Assembly: GCA_041493205.1 (NCBI GenBank)
Contig: JBGPYM010000001.1
Span: 1 to 49,971, forward strand
Direction of reading: 5' to 3'
Length of the DNA stretch: 49,971 nt
Source of the DNA: JBGPYM01 sp041493205
GTDB lineage: Bacteria > Bacteroidota > Ignavibacteria > UBA10030 > UBA6906
Below, in pieces: positions 9,334 through 19,900 of this stretch; position 1 is the stretch's first letter; every line of letters begins with the position of its first letter. The notes under the pieces were generated by a model that was not told where the DNA came from, searched no databases, and saw nothing but the letters and a program-made list of their open reading frames with translations. A program made the position numbers and the translations under genes.

Positions 9334-11576
9334 TGAGAGATATCGTGACGTTTCTGCAGCGGGACGACAAGCAGACTGTCGGCGGGGGGAACCGCCTGCT
9401 CTGGGCTCCCCCGTTCCCCGTCTTCTCCGATGCGCCGGGTTTCTGGGACAAGGCGCACTATTATAATTACGAATTCACCCCGCTGTTCACCTGGACGCTT
9501 CTCGACGACGAGGGGGCGCCGCTCACGTTGCGGCCGGCCGGGCGCATGTGGGATCCTGCCGGCGTCACGCAGACCTCTACCGTGCGGTTGAAACGAGGGG
9601 TCCTCACGGCAACCGAACGGAAGTGCATTCTTCCCGGCGATGTTGCGACGGCCTCCATCACATTCCAACTGCGGGGCACGGGAAAAGCACGCTTCCATCT
9701 CGTGGCCTGGACCGCGCAGGAACATTTTCCTTCCAGGCATACGTCATGGATAGGCGAACCGTCGGTCAGCGCGGGGACGGTGGCGTTCACCCGGCATCTG
9801 GTCCACCCCGCCCGTCCGCCGATGGCCATCGGCGTTGTCTTTGGGTTGAGCCGGCCGGCCACGTCATACGTGCTGCAGCTCTCCGAGGGGAACCTTCCCG
9901 CGCCCCGGTGGGACCGCACGCCGATGGTCGAAAAATTCCGCGGCAGGCGGCTACCGGATACGATTCAACTTTCCGGCGTCAACGAGGAAGGAATCATCTT
10001 TGCCGCACTCCACACGCCCGTCTCCGTCACCTCCGGACGGCCGGCAACGGTATCAATCGCACTCGGCGCGTCGCCCACCGTGGAAGAATCCCGGCGGAAT
10101 TTCAGTGCGGCCGTCAAAGTCCCTTCCATCGCCGCAGTGAGCAGAGACTCCTGGACCGGGTACTTCAGTGGTGTGCCGCAGTTCTCCTGTTCGGATCCTT
10201 TCCTCGAGCGCTATTACTGGTACCGCTGGTACGGGCTCCGGCTCAACACGATTGCCGGCGGCGAGGGGTTATTGTCCCATCCCACGGTATGCGAGGGAAT
10301 CGAATACTTCCGCATGCCGATCGCCTACAGCGCACAATGTCACATCCTGGAAAACCGCTGGCGGCACGATCCCGCCCTTGCCCGCGGCTGCCTGATGACG
10401 TTCATCGACAACCAGCGGGAGGACGGCAGTTTTCCGGGGGCGGTTGAGATACAGCAGGAGCGCAAGGAGATGTTTTACCACGCGAACTGGGGAAGGGCGC
10501 TCATGGCGCTGCACGCGCATCACCCGTCGGCCGCGTTCCTCCGCGAGGCGTACGAGTCTCTTGCCAGGTACGCACGCTATTTCGACAGGGAACGCGACGA
10601 GGAAGTGAGCGGCCTGTACGACATCGACAATCACTACGAGACCGGACAGGAGTATATGCACCGGTACACCGCGGTGGACCCCGGGGCGGACCGGGATAAC
10701 TGGGGAAAAGTATTCCGGATGAAGGGGGTCGACGCCACGGTGTACGTGTATGAACTGAAACGGGCGCTCGCTTCCGCCGCCCGTGAACTGCACCGGTCGG
10801 GAGAGGCCGAACTCTGGGAGATTGAGGCCGACAAGATTCGGCACGCCGTCCTCGCGCTCATGTGGGATCCGGCCCACCAGATGTTCTTCGACGTGGACCC
10901 TGCGACCGGCGCACGGACAATGGTCAAGGCGGCAACATGTTTCTACCCCTATTTCACCGACATGATCGCGGCGGAGCACGTGGACGGGTTGAAGCATCAC
11001 CTCCTGAATACCGCGGAGTTCTGGTCGCCCTTCCCGGCCCCCTCCACCTCGATGGATGACGAAACGTTCAGCGATGAACCGGAGTGGAAGGGAAAGCGCA
11101 TGAATTGTCCGTGGAACGGCCGGGTATGGCCGATGACCAACAGTCACCTGGCGGAAGCGCTCGCCCGCACCGCCATCACGTTCAGCGATCCGCTCCTCCG
11201 GCGCAAAACGGCGGAGTTCATCACACGCTTCGTGCACATGATGTTTTTTGACGGCGATCCCCGGAGGCCAAATTGTTTTGAGCACTATAACCCGCTGACC
11301 GGCACACCCAGTATGTACCGGGGGATCGACGACTACCAGCATTCGTGGGTGGCAGACCTGATCATTTCGTACGTATGCGGCATCCGCACCGACGCAGAAG
11401 GGCTTGTGATCGACCCCTTCCCGTTCGGGCTCCTCCGTGCCTCGATCGATGACGTCCTGATACGCAGCCGCCGCATCCGCGTCACCGTTGCGAAGAGGAA
11501 CTATACCGTCTGGATTGACGGGATCCGCCGCGGTGCGGGGAGTATCGGCACGCCTCTTCACCTCCCTCTTGCATGA
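9330..11576 (+). CDS. GH63/trehalase-like (MGH1-type) six-hairpin glycoside hydrolase, cytosolic
   Basis: 748 aa without a signal peptide. The N-terminal 250 residues look like a beta-sandwich. From about 280 an (alpha/alpha)6 toroid carries YYWYRWYGLRLNTI, REDGSFPGAVE, GLYDIDNHYETGQEYM, MWDPAHQMFFDVD and MNCPWNGRVWPMTNSHLAEAL. This spread of W/D/E motifs resembles GH63 and the mannosylglycerate-hydrolase/glucosidase group. These act by inversion on short alpha-linked gluco- or mannosides. It probably processes imported oligosaccharides after the secreted enzymes have acted. The start is ATG at 9330, with a second ATG at 9333, overlapping the previous stop; the stop overlaps the next ATG. The exact family and substrate are uncertain. 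Confidence 0.68.
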   Translation: MMRDIVTFLQRDDKQTVGGGNRLLWAPPFPVFSDAPGFWDKAHYYNYEFTPLFTWTLLDDEGAPLTLRPAGRMWDPAGVTQTSTVRLKRGVLTATERKCILPGDVATASITFQLRGTGKARFHLVAWTAQEHFPSRHTSWIGEPSVSAGTVAFTRHLVHPARPPMAIGVVFGLSRPATSYVLQLSEGNLPAPRWDRTPMVEKFRGRRLPDTIQLSGVNEEGIIFAALHTPVSVTSGRPATVSIALGASPTVEESRRNFSAAVKVPSIAAVSRDSWTGYFSGVPQFSCSDPFLERYYWYRWYGLRLNTIAGGEGLLSHPTVCEGIEYFRMPIAYSAQCHILENRWRHDPALARGCLMTFIDNQREDGSFPGAVEIQQERKEMFYHANWGRALMALHAHHPSAAFLREAYESLARYARYFDRERDEEVSGLYDIDNHYETGQEYMHRYTAVDPGADRDNWGKVFRMKGVDATVYVYELKRALASAARELHRSGEAELWEIEADKIRHAVLALMWDPAHQMFFDVDPATGARTMVKAATCFYPYFTDMIAAEHVDGLKHHLLNTAEFWSPFPAPSTSMDDETFSDEPEWKGKRMNCPWNGRVWPMTNSHLAEALARTAITFSDPLLRRKTAEFITRFVHMMFFDGDPRRPNCFEHYNPLTGTPSMYRGIDDYQHSWVADLIISYVCGIRTDAEGLVIDPFPFGLLRASIDDVLIRSRRIRVTVAKRNYTVWIDGIRRGAGSIGTPLHLPLA

Positions 11577-12757
11577 TGACGAACGATCCTGTGACCCTCC
11601 CCGCCGACGCACTTTCCTCCGCACGGGCGCTGTTCCCCTTCCTGCACCGGGGGGTTATCTACTTCAACCACGCGGGCACTTCACCCCTCTCGACGCGCGT
11701 CGTTGCCGCGATGACGGAATACCTTGCACGCCGCTCCGAAGGGATGATCGATACGTACAGCGACGATTGCACGATGGTTCTCCGCTGCCGTGCATCCATC
11801 GCGCGGCTGATCAATGCGGAATCACCCGACAGGATCGCATTTCAGGTAAACACGTCGGACGCGATCAACGTCCTGGCATCCGGCCTCCCCTGGAAGGCGG
11901 GGGACAGCATCTTCCTGGGCGCAATCGAGTTTCCTGCAAACGTGCATCCCTATCTCAATCTGAAATCCCTGGGTGTCACCATTGACCATTGTGAGGCTCC
12001 CGATGGCCGCGTCACCACCGAGCTGATCGCTTCGCGGATCACGCCGCACACCAGGCTGGTTGCCCTCAGCGCCGTGCAGTTTCTCTCCGGATACCGTGCC
12101 GACCTGCGGGCGATCGGGGAATTGTGCAGGAGGAAAGGGATCGTCTTTGCCGTGGACGGTATTCAGGCGGCCGGGGCCATCCGTCTGGATGTGCAGCATC
12201 TGAACATCGATTTTCTGGCCGCCGGAGCGCAAAAGTGGCAGATGGGACCGCACGGATCGGGGTTTCTCTATGTCACAGAAGAGCTGCAGTCGCGCATCCG
12301 GCAGAAGAACCTCGGCTGGCTGTCGGTTGAGGACCCCTGGCGCTTCACGGACTACGATCAGCCCCTCGCAGCGTCCGCGCGGCGGTATGAAGGAGGAAGC
12401 CTGAACATGCCATGTCTCTGGGGTCTCGATGCATCGATCGGAACGCTTATGGAATTCGGTCCGAACAGGATTGAGTCGCATATTCTCTCAATCACCGGAG
12501 AGCTGATTGAGCGTCTCCGCCGCATCGAGGGAGTGACCCTCTTCACGCCCCCCGCCGCGGACGAGCGCGCCGGCATCGTGACGGTCGCGCTGGCGCCGCG
12601 GTTCAGTGCCCCCCGCACGTTCGAACGCCTTCAGGCGCAGGGGCTCACCATCGCGGTACGCGAAGGGAAACTCCGGTATTCGCCCCATTTTTACAATTCG
12701 ATGGATGACGTCCGCCGCGCCGCAGAGCTGACGGAAGAGCATCTGGTGCGCCCGTGA
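11573..12757 (+). CDS. Class V PLP-dependent aminotransferase (cysteine desulfurase / epimerase-like)
   Basis: 394 aa, one aminotransferase class V domain. The N-terminus reads YFNHAGTSPLSTRV (substrate loop), followed by FQVNTSDAINVLASGL and the PLP-binding aspartate in FAVDGIQAAGAI. The Schiff-base lysine is probably K221 in AGAQKWQMGPHGSG. The sequence fits the isopenicillin-N-epimerase/SufS-like branch, which removes amino groups or sulfur or epimerises amino acids. I see no conserved catalytic-cysteine loop that would mark it as a desulfurase. It sits between glycosidases and an amino-acid permease with four-base overlaps on both sides, which suggests a role in an amino compound released with the glycan. 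Confidence 0.85.
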   Translation: MMTNDPVTLPADALSSARALFPFLHRGVIYFNHAGTSPLSTRVVAAMTEYLARRSEGMIDTYSDDCTMVLRCRASIARLINAESPDRIAFQVNTSDAINVLASGLPWKAGDSIFLGAIEFPANVHPYLNLKSLGVTIDHCEAPDGRVTTELIASRITPHTRLVALSAVQFLSGYRADLRAIGELCRRKGIVFAVDGIQAAGAIRLDVQHLNIDFLAAGAQKWQMGPHGSGFLYVTEELQSRIRQKNLGWLSVEDPWRFTDYDQPLAASARRYEGGSLNMPCLWGLDASIGTLMEFGPNRIESHILSITGELIERLRRIEGVTLFTPPAADERAGIVTVALAPRFSAPRTFERLQAQGLTIAVREGKLRYSPHFYNSMDDVRRAAELTEEHLVRP

Positions 12758-14082
12758 CCGAACTGAAACGCGCTCTCACCCGATTCGATCTGACGATGAT
12801 TGCCATCGGGTCGACCATCGGCTCGGGCATCTTCCTTACTCCCGCACTGATCGCGCACACGCTCCCCTCCACGCCGTTGATTGTCATGGTCTGGCTCACA
12901 GGCGGCGTCATGGCGCTCGCAGGCGCACTCACGTTTGCCGAGCTGGGAGGAATCATGCCGGGTGCGGGCGGCGTGTATGTGTACCTCTGCGAGGCGTATG
13001 GTCCGCTTGCGGGATTTCTCTACGGCTGGGCCTATTTCCTGGTGGTAAACACCGGAGGCATCGCCGCGTTGAGTCTTGCGTTCGCGACCTATCTGGGGTA
13101 CTTCATCCCGCTGTCGCCTGCGGGCGTCACCGCGTCTGCCGTGGCCGGACTGGTGATCGTCACGATTCTGAATGTGCGCGGCGTGAAGATCGGAGGTCTG
13201 TTTTCCGACGTCTTTACCATCCTGAAGCTCTGGGGGATTCTCTTCCTCATCGTGGTAGGGCTCGGGTGGGGATCTCTGGGACGGCTCGACTTTGCCGCGC
13301 CGTTGCAGGTGTTTCCCGGAGGCGTGGGCAGCGCGCTCGGGGTTGCGATGGTCGGAGTCCTCTGGTCGTACGGCGGGTGGCAGCACGCATCGTTCGCGGC
13401 TGCGGAGGCAAAGGACCCAAAACGGACCGTCCCATTCGCCATGATCGCCGGCGCAATTGTGGTGGTCGCCGTCTATCTCCTGGCCAATCTCGCGTACATG
13501 ATGCTCCTTCCTGTCGCATCGATCGGTGCGTCCGGCCGCGTCGCCGCCGACGCGATGGAATCCGTCCTCGGACCGGCGGGCGGGCGGATCATCGCCGGAG
13601 CCATCTTCATTTCTACATTCGGCACCGCGGGAATCTATACGCTCACGGCCCCGCGCATATACTTCGCAATGGCCAGGGACGGCCTGTTCTTCCGCAGCGT
13701 CGCCGCCGTGCATCCCCGCTACGGAACCCCGGCAGTCGCGATCATGGTCCAGACAGCATGGGCCATTCTGCTCGTCCTTTTCTGGGGCACGTTTGAAAAT
13801 CTCATTTCCTACGTCGTTTTCACCGACTGGATTTTTTTTGCGCTCGCCGCCTCGAGCGTGTTCGTCCTGCGCAGGCGCCGGCCCTCCGCCGATCGTCCTT
13901 ATACGACTCCCTGGTATCCTTTTACGCCCTTGCTGTTTATCGCGATCGCCGTCTGGTTTGTGCTCAATACGCTTATCTCACGGCCGCAGGAGGCATGGGC
14001 GGGACTTCTGTTCCTGGCACTCGGCGTTCCGGTGTTTTACTACTGGCGATCGCGGACCACCGCAGGGCGGAAGCCCTCATGA
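12754..14082 (+). CDS. APC-family amino acid permease
   Basis: 442 aa, about 12 membrane segments. The N-terminal TMIAIGSTIGSGIFLTP (residues 14-30) is the APC-superfamily substrate-binding G-S-x-I-G-S-G-I-F motif. The next helix has the FAELGGIMPGAGGVYVYL stretch shared by LAT and AAE type transporters. It should carry an amino acid or amine across the inner membrane, as a symporter or exchanger; the substrate cannot be deduced. The start is GTG at 12754, overlapping the aminotransferase stop (GTGA). The stop at 14080-14082 overlaps the next ATG. Pairing with the PLP enzyme suggests they handle the same amino compound. Confidence 0.9.
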   Translation: MTELKRALTRFDLTMIAIGSTIGSGIFLTPALIAHTLPSTPLIVMVWLTGGVMALAGALTFAELGGIMPGAGGVYVYLCEAYGPLAGFLYGWAYFLVVNTGGIAALSLAFATYLGYFIPLSPAGVTASAVAGLVIVTILNVRGVKIGGLFSDVFTILKLWGILFLIVVGLGWGSLGRLDFAAPLQVFPGGVGSALGVAMVGVLWSYGGWQHASFAAAEAKDPKRTVPFAMIAGAIVVVAVYLLANLAYMMLLPVASIGASGRVAADAMESVLGPAGGRIIAGAIFISTFGTAGIYTLTAPRIYFAMARDGLFFRSVAAVHPRYGTPAVAIMVQTAWAILLVLFWGTFENLISYVVFTDWIFFALAASSVFVLRRRRPSADRPYTTPWYPFTPLLFIAIAVWFVLNTLISRPQEAWAGLLFLALGVPVFYYWRSRTTAGRKPS

Positions 14083-16943
14083 CCAGATCGATAACCGCGG
14101 TGCTCGCAGTGCTGGGGCTGGTCTCCACCCTTCATGCTCAGCACGTCTGGTTTGCTGAAGATTTTTCCGCCCCTCCTCCGGCATCACGCTGGCACGCCGC
14201 AACAGGGTCATGGGCGTTTGCCACGGGGAGTGCCCGCCTCAACACTGCGGCATACGATCAACTCCTCGCGTCCGGATACTACGTGTATGACACGCACCCA
14301 TGGTCGGCGGAAGTATCCCTCCGCGGGACGCGCGCCGGACTCTTCTTCGGTCTCGAAGACACCTCTTCCAGGGCGCTCGCGCATATGGTGCGGTTTGACG
14401 ACGGGAGCATGCTTACGGGGTATTTCGATGCTGCAGGCGAGTTCACAGCGACCGGGTCGTTTGCACTGCCGTCCCCGCAGAAGGAATGGAATCTGCTCCG
14501 CATCGATGTCGATCCTGCGCATAGGCGATATTCCGTTTCCGTCGACGGCGTCCTCGCGGGGGTCGATACATCGCTGCTCTTCCCGTCCGGTTTTTTCGGC
14601 CTGCAGGGATCGGAGGGGGTGTCGGAATTCCGGTCTGTGCGAATTTTCAGCGACGTTGCCGCTCCCTCCGCCCCCCGCGCACACCGGGGAACGGTCCCAC
14701 GGTTCAATCATGTGACCTTTGTCCGGGCGGGTCAGAACAACGTGACGATCTATAATCCGGAAGCACGCGCGTATCAGGCGCTTGATCTGCAGGGGAAACT
14801 CCTCCGGGAGCAGAATGGGCGCCCGCCCGCCCCTCCCGAGCCGCGCGCCCGCCGCGGAGATCTGGAAGTCGAAGCATCGGCCGACGGCCTCACCCTGACC
14901 GACACGCGCGATGGCGCGGTGCGCACTGTCCCGGTGCGATTCGGACATCCCACAGCGGTCCTTGTTGATGCGGACACGACCATCTACGTCGCCGATGCCG
15001 CCCGTCGCACGATCGTGGCGGTCCCGATCCACGGTGGCCCGATCCGCACACTGGAGGGGAAATCCATCGGCGGGTTCCTTGCACCGCGGGGCCTCGATTT
15101 CTCCTCCCGTCATCAGATCGTGGTCGCAGACTACAACCGCATCGTGTTCGTTGACGGGAGTCTCGGGGAATCCCCCGCGGTCCGCATCGTACATCCCACC
15201 ACGATCGCCGCCACCTGGATACCCGCGGGGGCTCCGCATCCGGTCGTCCGCCTCAGGAGAGACGGCGGCGCATGGAAATCTTTTGCTGCCGGAACGGACA
15301 AGAAATCGGGTGAGGCAAGCGTGCTCCTGCCGGGACTGCAACCCGCGGCCCGGTACTGCGTGATATTTTCGAACGCATTTAAAGTCATCCCGCCGGCCGG
15401 CGTCTTCTCCCGGGAGTACAGACTCGCAACACCCCCCGCCGATTCCACGCACATGCTCTACGCCCGGCTCCCGGTTCTCTGTATGGTGTACCGTTCGATT
15501 GATTACCGTGACCGGTACCCGGCAGGCCGCTACCCGCGTGTCCCGCCGGGACGGCGTCTGACCGATGAGGACATTGAGGAGCTCAGGCAGGCGTGCCGGT
15601 TCAACGCGGAATTTTACTTTCGCAATTCCGGATGCCGGCTCCTGCTCGATTTTGATTTCTTCGTTGTGGAGGAACCCCTCCGCCTCCGCGACGTCGGTGA
15701 TCAGGATCCATACTGGCTGTCGCCGAACGATCGGGTGGCCCGCGACGTGGAGCACGCCGCACAGTCGTTCGGAAAAACACCCGCCCGCTACGCAGGGGTT
15801 GTCGTGCCCTACGCATGGGAGAATTATCCGCCCCACCGCACGAGCGCGCTGGCCGACCCGTCGAAGCAGGATACTGTGTCCATCCGCCAGGCGTACGGCG
15901 GAGGGACGCTGGGCGTTCCCGCTCCCTGGAAATACGGGACAGGTGCCGGGTATACGGCCAACCCCTTCCAGGACCGATTCAGCCGCCAGGACTGGCTGAT
16001 CACACACGAATTCCACCACCAGCTTGATGCGCTCCTCGACGCGAGCGGAGAACCCGGCTACTATCATGCCGACCAGCCCTGGAAAATGCCGGGACGGTTC
16101 GGAGAGGACTTTGACTTCAACGCACAGATCATCCGCAAGGCGCCGGTGGAATGGTGGCTCGCGATGAAATTCGGCACCCTCGAAGAAACTGCCGATGCGG
16201 ACCATGACTCCGTCCCTGACAACGACCCGCGCCTCCCGTTCGACGAGAAACGGCTCAGGGGAAATCCCCGCCGGATCGACACCGACGGCGACGGACTCAC
16301 GGACCTCGCAGAAGTCATGGCAGGTTCTTCCCGGGGAACATTGCTGGACAACAGGGACTCCGACGCTGACGGCATTGAGGACGGGGCTGATCCCGAGCCG
16401 CTGTACCCCTTCCCCCCGGAGATCCCCCGGCTCCCTGCGGGGCAACTCAGTCCGTCGCGCCCGTTCGCCACACTGCACGGGTCTATGGGGCCGGCGGATC
16501 TCTCCTGGGCGTGGACGGACAGCGCCCTGACTATCGCCTGTGATGCCCCCCTGCCGGCCGGCGTGCTTATCCAGATTGATGCATCGTGCGACGGGTGGTT
16601 TCATGGTTTTGACAATTTCCAGATCCGCATCGGCCGCGATACCGTCGCCGCAACGGTTCTGGACTACTATCTTCGCGACTGTTCGAGCTGGACTGATCCT
16701 CCCCGGGACCGCAAGGACCTTTTGAGACCGCAGGATCTGAAGCTCATTGCGGGAAAGACGGGAGACAGCACCGCAGTCCGCTATCAGACCATCGTAAGGA
16801 TTCCGCGGTGTGATGCATATGGGCTGTCACTGCAGCGAGGGAAGACAATTGCAATCCGTCTGGGGCTCCAGACCGCGACGGATCGCTGGGTGTGGGAGGA
16901 GCTCCTTGAACGGAACGCGATGATGAAGGTGGCGCTGAAGTGA
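14079..16943 (+). CDS. Secreted multidomain protein with HExxH metallopeptidase-like motif and DxDxDG calcium-type repeats
   Basis: 954 aa from the ATG at 14079, which overlaps the permease stop and starts a signal peptide ending in LHAQ. Residues 22-210 resemble a LamG/DUF1080-type beta-sandwich, and about 220-400 may be a short beta-propeller. A region around 450-700 contains LITHEFHHQ with H643-E644-x-x-H647, a zinc-metallopeptidase signature; no third ligand could be assigned. Next come thrombospondin-3-like loops starting near 706 (DADHDSVPDND), 734 (DTDGDGLTD) and 761 (DSDADGIEDGADPEP). The last 150 residues look like a beta-sandwich, possibly carbohydrate binding. I do not recognise a named family. 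It may cleave glycoproteins or cap surface glycans, but only the motifs are visible. Confidence 0.7.
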   Translation: MTRSITAVLAVLGLVSTLHAQHVWFAEDFSAPPPASRWHAATGSWAFATGSARLNTAAYDQLLASGYYVYDTHPWSAEVSLRGTRAGLFFGLEDTSSRALAHMVRFDDGSMLTGYFDAAGEFTATGSFALPSPQKEWNLLRIDVDPAHRRYSVSVDGVLAGVDTSLLFPSGFFGLQGSEGVSEFRSVRIFSDVAAPSAPRAHRGTVPRFNHVTFVRAGQNNVTIYNPEARAYQALDLQGKLLREQNGRPPAPPEPRARRGDLEVEASADGLTLTDTRDGAVRTVPVRFGHPTAVLVDADTTIYVADAARRTIVAVPIHGGPIRTLEGKSIGGFLAPRGLDFSSRHQIVVADYNRIVFVDGSLGESPAVRIVHPTTIAATWIPAGAPHPVVRLRRDGGAWKSFAAGTDKKSGEASVLLPGLQPAARYCVIFSNAFKVIPPAGVFSREYRLATPPADSTHMLYARLPVLCMVYRSIDYRDRYPAGRYPRVPPGRRLTDEDIEELRQACRFNAEFYFRNSGCRLLLDFDFFVVEEPLRLRDVGDQDPYWLSPNDRVARDVEHAAQSFGKTPARYAGVVVPYAWENYPPHRTSALADPSKQDTVSIRQAYGGGTLGVPAPWKYGTGAGYTANPFQDRFSRQDWLITHEFHHQLDALLDASGEPGYYHADQPWKMPGRFGEDFDFNAQIIRKAPVEWWLAMKFGTLEETADADHDSVPDNDPRLPFDEKRLRGNPRRIDTDGDGLTDLAEVMAGSSRGTLLDNRDSDADGIEDGADPEPLYPFPPEIPRLPAGQLSPSRPFATLHGSMGPADLSWAWTDSALTIACDAPLPAGVLIQIDASCDGWFHGFDNFQIRIGRDTVAATVLDYYLRDCSSWTDPPRDRKDLLRPQDLKLIAGKTGDSTAVRYQTIVRIPRCDAYGLSLQRGKTIAIRLGLQTATDRWVWEELLERNAMMKVALK

Positions 16944-19900
16944 AAAAATATGCATTCCTGGCCGCTGACCCCCGGCATCTCACACCCGAGGAACGGGCGG
17001 CACGGCAGTTTTGCCGGACCCGGTTCGGCCGCACCCTCACTGTGGTGGGCCTCCGGAATCTCCCTTCCCTGCTGGACGCCGGCAGCTCGCCCGCCGTCCT
17101 CTGGTGGCATTACGACGCTTCAACGGACCTCCCTCCTCTCGCGCGCGACCCGGGAGTCATAGCTGCACTCCTGTCGTACCTGGAGCGGGGGGGCGGACTC
17201 TTGCTTTCCCTCCTGGCAGCGCGCTACGCGACTGACCTGGGGATCGAGACAATACCGCCGAACGTGATCGTGAAAGGTGTGTGGGATGAGGAGTGCTGGG
17301 CACCCGGCACTCAGGATATCAGAGGCATGGCGACGCCGCATGGACATCCGCTCTTTGACGGTCTCGGCAAGGGCGCCTACACCTGGAGTCCCGCACGGGG
17401 AGATCCGTTTGCTGCGGCGTGGTACGATCACGGATCTCTCCCGGCATCCGGCCTGGTGGCCGGTGTGGAACGTCAGTACATAGGAATCGACGACCGCAGG
17501 CGCATCGCGATTGAGTACCGCATGGGAAAAGGGCGCGTCCTCACCATCGGCTCCCATTTCTTTTTTGCACATGCCAATCCCCGGTTCCGCCTTCACCTGG
17601 AGCGGCTTGCGTCCAACGGGCTCGCATACCTCTCCTCCCGCACCAGGCCCGCCCGCGGGACCCACTGGTCGTTCGCTCAGAAGCCGCCTGAGGAAATCGC
17701 GCGGAGTTCCCCACCACTCCAAAAGAGTGATCCCGTTCCGTCCGGCAATGTGCTCCCGCCGGGGATACGTCGCCGGCCGGCCACATCCAATGAATTTGAT
17801 ACGGGCGGGCGCCGGATTCTCATCCTCGGTGAAGAATCCCGCGGCATTGATGAGGTCTGGGTGCATCCGCATCGCATTCTGAACGAATTCCGCACAACCT
17901 TCTCCGTCGGTGCAGGGAAGCGCCAGGGCGCCGGTCTGGTTCCTGATGACGTCACGCTCCGTCACGGATTGGTCGTGCGCAATTTCCGGTGCGACGGGGC
18001 GCTGATTGAAGAATCCATCTTTGGAGACCGGGTTCTGCCCGCCGGCGCAGTACGGTACAGGATCGAGTCAACGCTCCCGGTGGTAATCGCAATTGCAGTG
18101 CGCGTGGATCTCCGTGCGATGTGGCCGCTCCCTGCTTCCGCTACGGGAGCGCTCCACTACGGCTGGGACGAAGGTCTCCAGGCCCTCAGCGTGAGCAACG
18201 GAGACGGCAGGGGGGGTTCCCTGATCGGCAGCGGCAAGCGCCCGGACGCGCGACGCATGGAAGCGGTCGGAGGAGAGCACCGGGAAATCGTGCTGGCCCT
18301 GGAGTATACATTCCACCCCGGAGATGCTCCGTTGACGATCGCATTCGCGGGGTCGGCTCATCGTGAGGCAACGGCGGCATACCGGCGGATGGTGAAATCC
18401 ACCGACCGGCGCCTTGCTCTGCAGACACGACACTCCAGCCGGATCATCGAGGGCGCTGCCGTCATCGAGGGACCGGACGCACAATTCAACGAGGGGTACC
18501 GGACGGCGCTGGTCTCCACAGAGCGGTTTTCCGTGGAAGTGCCGGGTCTCGGGCCGTCCCTTATGGCGGGCTATGCCAGCACTGCGCACGGATGGAACGG
18601 TGGACATGCGGTGAGCGGCCGGCCGGGGTATGCGTGGTTCTTCGGCAGGGACAGCGTCTGGACCTCCTTTGCCATGCTCGGGTGCGGCATGCACGATACC
18701 GTACGGGATGTGCTTGCATTTCTCGGGGACCACCAGGATCTCACCGGCAAGATTCTGCACGAGATGACGACGAGCGGATTCACTCACTATGACGCGGCGG
18801 ATGCGACTCCGCTCTATATTATCCTGATGGGGCGTTACCTTACCGCAACGGGTGACGTCCGGTTTGTCCGTTCTCAGAAGGAGAGATTCCGTCGTGCATT
18901 CGCGTATTGCCTGTCGACGGATACGGACGGGGATCATCTGATAGAGAACACCAACGTCGGCCACGGGTGGATCGAGGGGGGTCCACTCTACCCCGTTCAT
19001 ACAGAGCTCTACCTCGCGGCCTGCTGGGGGGAAGCGCTTGCGCAGGCGGCGGCCGTTGCCAGGCGCATGGGAGACGCAAGGCTTGCACGGAAGTGCGGGA
19101 AGGAAGCCCGCGTGGTGGGAAATTCGATCCGGAAGTTGTTTTGGAATCCCGGGACGCGGGTGTACAGCTTCGGAAAGAACGCCGACGGATCGTATCGTTC
19201 CGGGGAGACGGCACTGCAGGCGGTCGCCATGCTCTTCGGGTTGACCGACCGGAAGAACGACGCACATGTCCTTGACCGGCTCGCTTCCGACCAGTTCTCC
19301 GCAGACTGGGGGGTCCGGATGGTCCCGAGGGAAAGCCCGCATTATGATCCTGCGGGGTATCATGAGGGGAGCATCTGGCCCCTATGTACCGGCTGGACCT
19401 CTCTCGCAGAGTTCCTCAACCGCCGGCCGGTTCAGGGATTCATCCACGCGATGGGCAATCTCCAGCTTGGCTGGCACTGGTCTGCGGGGAATTTCCCAGA
19501 GGTCCTGCATGGCGAGCGGTGTGCGCCGGCGGGGGTGTGTGCACACCAGGCCTGGTCCGGGTCCATGGTACTGCAGCCGCTTATCGAGGGGATGCTCGGA
19601 TTCCGCGCGGACGCCTCCGGACGCCGGGTCTCCCTCCGGCCGTATTTCCCCCCCGAGTGGGAGCGGGCCGAGGCCCGCCGGCTGCGTATCGGGAAGGACT
19701 CGATCACGATGACCATGAGAAGACGCATGAACAGGACTTCATTCATCTTCTCTGCGACAACCGCACGACCCATTGAGGTCGAATTCTGCCCCTGGTTCCC
19801 CTGCGGAACGACGCTCCATGCAATTCGCGCCGGATCAATTATCGCGGTTCACGATATTCACGTGAGTGATCCCGACGATGTTCCGCCCCTGCCGTTCACG

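Noticed and set aside
16194..16400. DxDxDG repeats as a cellulosomal dockerin
   Set aside because: There are three loops of thrombospondin-3 type without the paired F-hand helices, and no cohesin or scaffold gene is present.
14208..16604. A 798-codon open frame on the minus strand
   Set aside because: It lies wholly antisense to the secreted HEFHH protein gene. It is rich in Arg, His and Gly, has no domain and arises from GC-rich third positions.
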